From assembly GCA_002473385.1 (NCBI GenBank), contig DKTR01000028.1, positions 7,734 to 15,643 on the forward strand: a DNA stretch of 7,910 nucleotides. The letters are read 5' to 3'. Source of the DNA: Lachnospiraceae bacterium UBA7225 (lineage in GTDB: Bacteria; Bacillota; Clostridia; Lachnospirales; Lachnospiraceae). The stretch's first letter is position 1, and each line of letters opens with the position of its first letter. Below the pieces are notes generated by a model. That model was not told where the DNA came from, made no database searches, and saw only the letters and a program-made list of their open reading frames with translations. This document shows, in pieces, positions 5,935 to 7,910 of this stretch. The position numbers and the translations under genes are program-made.

Positions 5935-7910
5935 ATGTATGTAATCAAAAAAGACGGAACAGAGGAAGAGTTCAACGTCGAGAAAATCGTAGTCGCGGTG
6001 AATAAATCTGCAGCCCGTGCTTTATATAAGTTTAAGCCGGAGGAGATTCAGGAGCTGTGCGATTATGCGACCAGACGTGCACAGGAGATGGGCAAAGAGG
6101 GCATCACCATCCAGGAGATGCATAATATTGTGGAGAGCGCGCTGGAAAAGGTAAGCCCGGCGGTTGCAAAGAGCTACCGTGACTATCGCAACTACAAGGT
6201 AGATTTTATCCACATGATGGATGATGTATATACAAAGAGCCAGTCGATCCGCTATATCGGAGACAAGAGCAATGCCAATACAGACAGCGCGCTGGTGGCG
6301 ACGAAACGCAGCCTTATTTTCAATGAGCTGAACAAAAACCTTTATCAGAAGTTCTTTATGACGCGTGATGAGCGTCAGGCATGCAAGGACGGCTATATTT
6401 ACATCCATGACCAGTCTGCGCGTCTTGATACCATGAACTGCTGTCTGTTCGATGTCGGTTCTGTGCTGAAGGACGGATTTGAGATGGGAAACGTCTGGTA
6501 TAATGAGCCGAAGACGCTGGACACGGCGTTCGATGTTATGGGTGATATCGTGCTGAGTACAGCGGCGCAGCAGTACGGCGGTTTTACGGTGCCGGAGGTC
6601 GACAGGATCCTCGCACCCTACGCAGAGAAGAGCTATAAAAAGTACGTGGAGGAATTCCTGAAATATGCGGATCCCTCCTGGGAGGGTACGCAGGAGCGGG
6701 CAGAAAGATATGCGTTGGACAAGGTAAGGCGCGACTACGATCAGGGCTGGCAGGGCATTGAATATAAGCTGAACACGGTTGGCTCCTCCCGCGGGGATTA
6801 TCCGTTTGTCACCATGACGCTGGGGCTTGGACAGTCTGATTTTGAGCGGATGTGCAGTATTTCCCTGCTGAACGTACATAAAGAAGGACAGGGAAAGCCG
6901 GGCAGCAAAAAGCCGGTGCTGTTTCCGAAAATTGTATTTTTGTTTGATGAAAACCTGCACGGCGACGGTAAGCCATGTGAGGATGTGTTTGAGGCGGGGC
7001 TGGACTGCTCCGCAAAGACCATGTATCCGGACTGGCTTTCGCTCTCCGGTAAGGGCTATGTGGCGAGCATGTATAAACAGTACGGGCGCGTGATCAGTCC
7101 GATGGGCTGCCGGGCATTTTTAAGTCCCTGGTATGAGCGCGGCGGGATGCATCCGGCGGATAAGGATGATAAGCCGGTGTTTGTCGGACGATTCAATGTG
7201 GGTGCTGTCAGCCTGCATCTGCCGATGATTCTCGCGAAATCACGGCAGGAGAGCCGCAATTTCTATGAAGTGCTGGATTATTATCTGGAGATGATCAGAG
7301 GCATCCATATCCGCACCTACGAATATCTGGGTGAGATGCGGGCCTCGACAAATCCGCTCGCTTATTGTGAGGGCGGCTTCTACGGCGGTCATCTTGATCC
7401 GAAGGATAAGATCAAACCGCTCTTAAAGCCAATGACCGCTTCCTTTGGCATTACGGCGCTGAATGAACTGCAGGAGCTCTATAACGGCAAATCTATCGCC
7501 GAAGACGGGCAGTTTGCGCTGGAGGTCATGCAGTATATCAATAAAAAGGTAAATGAATTCAAGGAGGCGGACGGCTGGCTGTACGCTATTTACGGGACAC
7601 CGGCTGAGAGTCTCTGCGGTCTGCAGGTAGAGCAGTTCCGCAAGCAGTACGGCATTGTAGAGAATGTTTCCGATCGTCCATATGTAAGCAACAGCTTTCA
7701 CTGCCATGTGACAGAAGAGCTTTCCCCGATCGAAAAGCAGGATCTGGAGGGACGCTTCTGGGATCTGTGCAACGGCGGTAAAATCCAGTATGTGCGCTAT
7801 CCGATCGACTACAACCGGGAGGCAATCAAGAGCCTCATCCTGCGCGCTATGAAGCTGGGTTATTATGAGGGAGTGAACCTTTCCCTTGCCTACTGTGACG
7901 ACTGCGGACA
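5935..7910 (+). CDS. nrdD: Anaerobic (class III) ribonucleoside-triphosphate reductase, N-terminal 658 residues (3' end outside window)
   Basis: Oxygen-sensitive glycyl-radical enzyme that reduces ribonucleoside triphosphates to deoxy forms for anaerobic DNA synthesis, after activation by the radical-SAM partner NrdG. The frame is open to the window edge with no internal stop. Residues 1 to about 90 form the ATP-cone (VIKKDGTEEEFNVEKIVVAV) that senses dATP/ATP. The catalytic barrel includes YIHDQSARLDTMNCC, where Cys169 aligns with E. coli Cys175, then KMYPDW-like AKTMYPDW, and ISPMGCRAFL, where Cys392 aligns with the thiyl-radical Cys384 of E. coli. Asn421 in GRFNVG aligns with E. coli Asn405 (T4 Asn311), a residue linked to formate as reductant. 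Later segments include YGTPAESLCG and SNSFHCHV. Cys654 and Cys657 (YCDDCG) start the C-terminal zinc ribbon. The second zinc-ligand pair and the glycyl-radical loop lie outside. nrdG probably follows, which is inference. Confidence 0.97.
   Translation, partial: MYVIKKDGTEEEFNVEKIVVAVNKSAARALYKFKPEEIQELCDYATRRAQEMGKEGITIQEMHNIVESALEKVSPAVAKSYRDYRNYKVDFIHMMDDVYTKSQSIRYIGDKSNANTDSALVATKRSLIFNELNKNLYQKFFMTRDERQACKDGYIYIHDQSARLDTMNCCLFDVGSVLKDGFEMGNVWYNEPKTLDTAFDVMGDIVLSTAAQQYGGFTVPEVDRILAPYAEKSYKKYVEEFLKYADPSWEGTQERAERYALDKVRRDYDQGWQGIEYKLNTVGSSRGDYPFVTMTLGLGQSDFERMCSISLLNVHKEGQGKPGSKKPVLFPKIVFLFDENLHGDGKPCEDVFEAGLDCSAKTMYPDWLSLSGKGYVASMYKQYGRVISPMGCRAFLSPWYERGGMHPADKDDKPVFVGRFNVGAVSLHLPMILAKSRQESRNFYEVLDYYLEMIRGIHIRTYEYLGEMRASTNPLAYCEGGFYGGHLDPKDKIKPLLKPMTASFGITALNELQELYNGKSIAEDGQFALEVMQYINKKVNEFKEADGWLYAIYGTPAESLCGLQVEQFRKQYGIVENVSDRPYVSNSFHCHVTEELSPIEKQDLEGRFWDLCNGGKIQYVRYPIDYNREAIKSLILRAMKLGYYEGVNLSLAYCDDCG

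Noticed and set aside
6022..6960. A 312-codon open frame on the minus strand opposite nrdD
   Set aside because: It lies wholly inside the well-supported nrdD frame, has no recognisable domain or ribosome binding site, and its composition (many Leu, Arg, His) is typical of a complement-frame shadow.

Overview
The window looks like chromosomal sequence from an anaerobic member of the Clostridia, most probably Lachnospiraceae. This is judged from the protein sequences, the strong AGGAGG-type ribosome binding sites, the GatCAB route for amide aminoacyl-tRNAs, and an oxygen-sensitive class III ribonucleotide reductase. The assignment is inference from remembered family patterns, not a database match. 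All genes are on the + strand and coding density is high. There is no sign of a mobile element, CRISPR array, tRNA or rRNA.

Positions 1-4434 hold a tight translation cluster, aspS (5' end missing)-gatC-gatA-gatB. AspRS charges tRNA with aspartate. GatCAB amidates misacylated Asp-tRNA(Asn) and/or Glu-tRNA(Gln), using ammonia released from glutamine by GatA. The gaps are 10, 47 and 0 nt, so the genes are almost certainly co-transcribed and partly translationally coupled. All catalytic residues of GatA and the key motifs of GatB are present. Placing aspS directly before gatCAB suggests a non-discriminating AspRS feeding the amidotransferase, but the residues that decide this lie upstream of the window.

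Positions 4435-5794 hold a short gap with a plausible sigma-A-type promoter and then a 432-residue predicted lipoprotein. It has a short helical, TPR-like N-terminal part and a NodB/polysaccharide-deacetylase-like C-terminal domain. The metal-binding and catalytic residues of that domain appear to be replaced, so it may be a pseudoenzyme. This is the least conventional gene in the window.

Positions 5795-5934 form a dense regulatory region: two tandem sigma-A-type promoters, both with 17-bp spacers, followed by two NrdR-box-like sites spaced 31 bp start to start. The first box sits on the predicted start site of the proximal promoter. This controls nrdD (5935 to the right edge, 3' end missing), the anaerobic ribonucleoside-triphosphate reductase. 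Its ATP-cone, active-site cysteines and first zinc-ligand pair are visible, while the glycyl-radical loop lies beyond the window.

No wholly new multi-gene system is evident. The points most worth following up are the degenerate deacetylase-like lipoprotein and the NrdR-type control region of nrdD.
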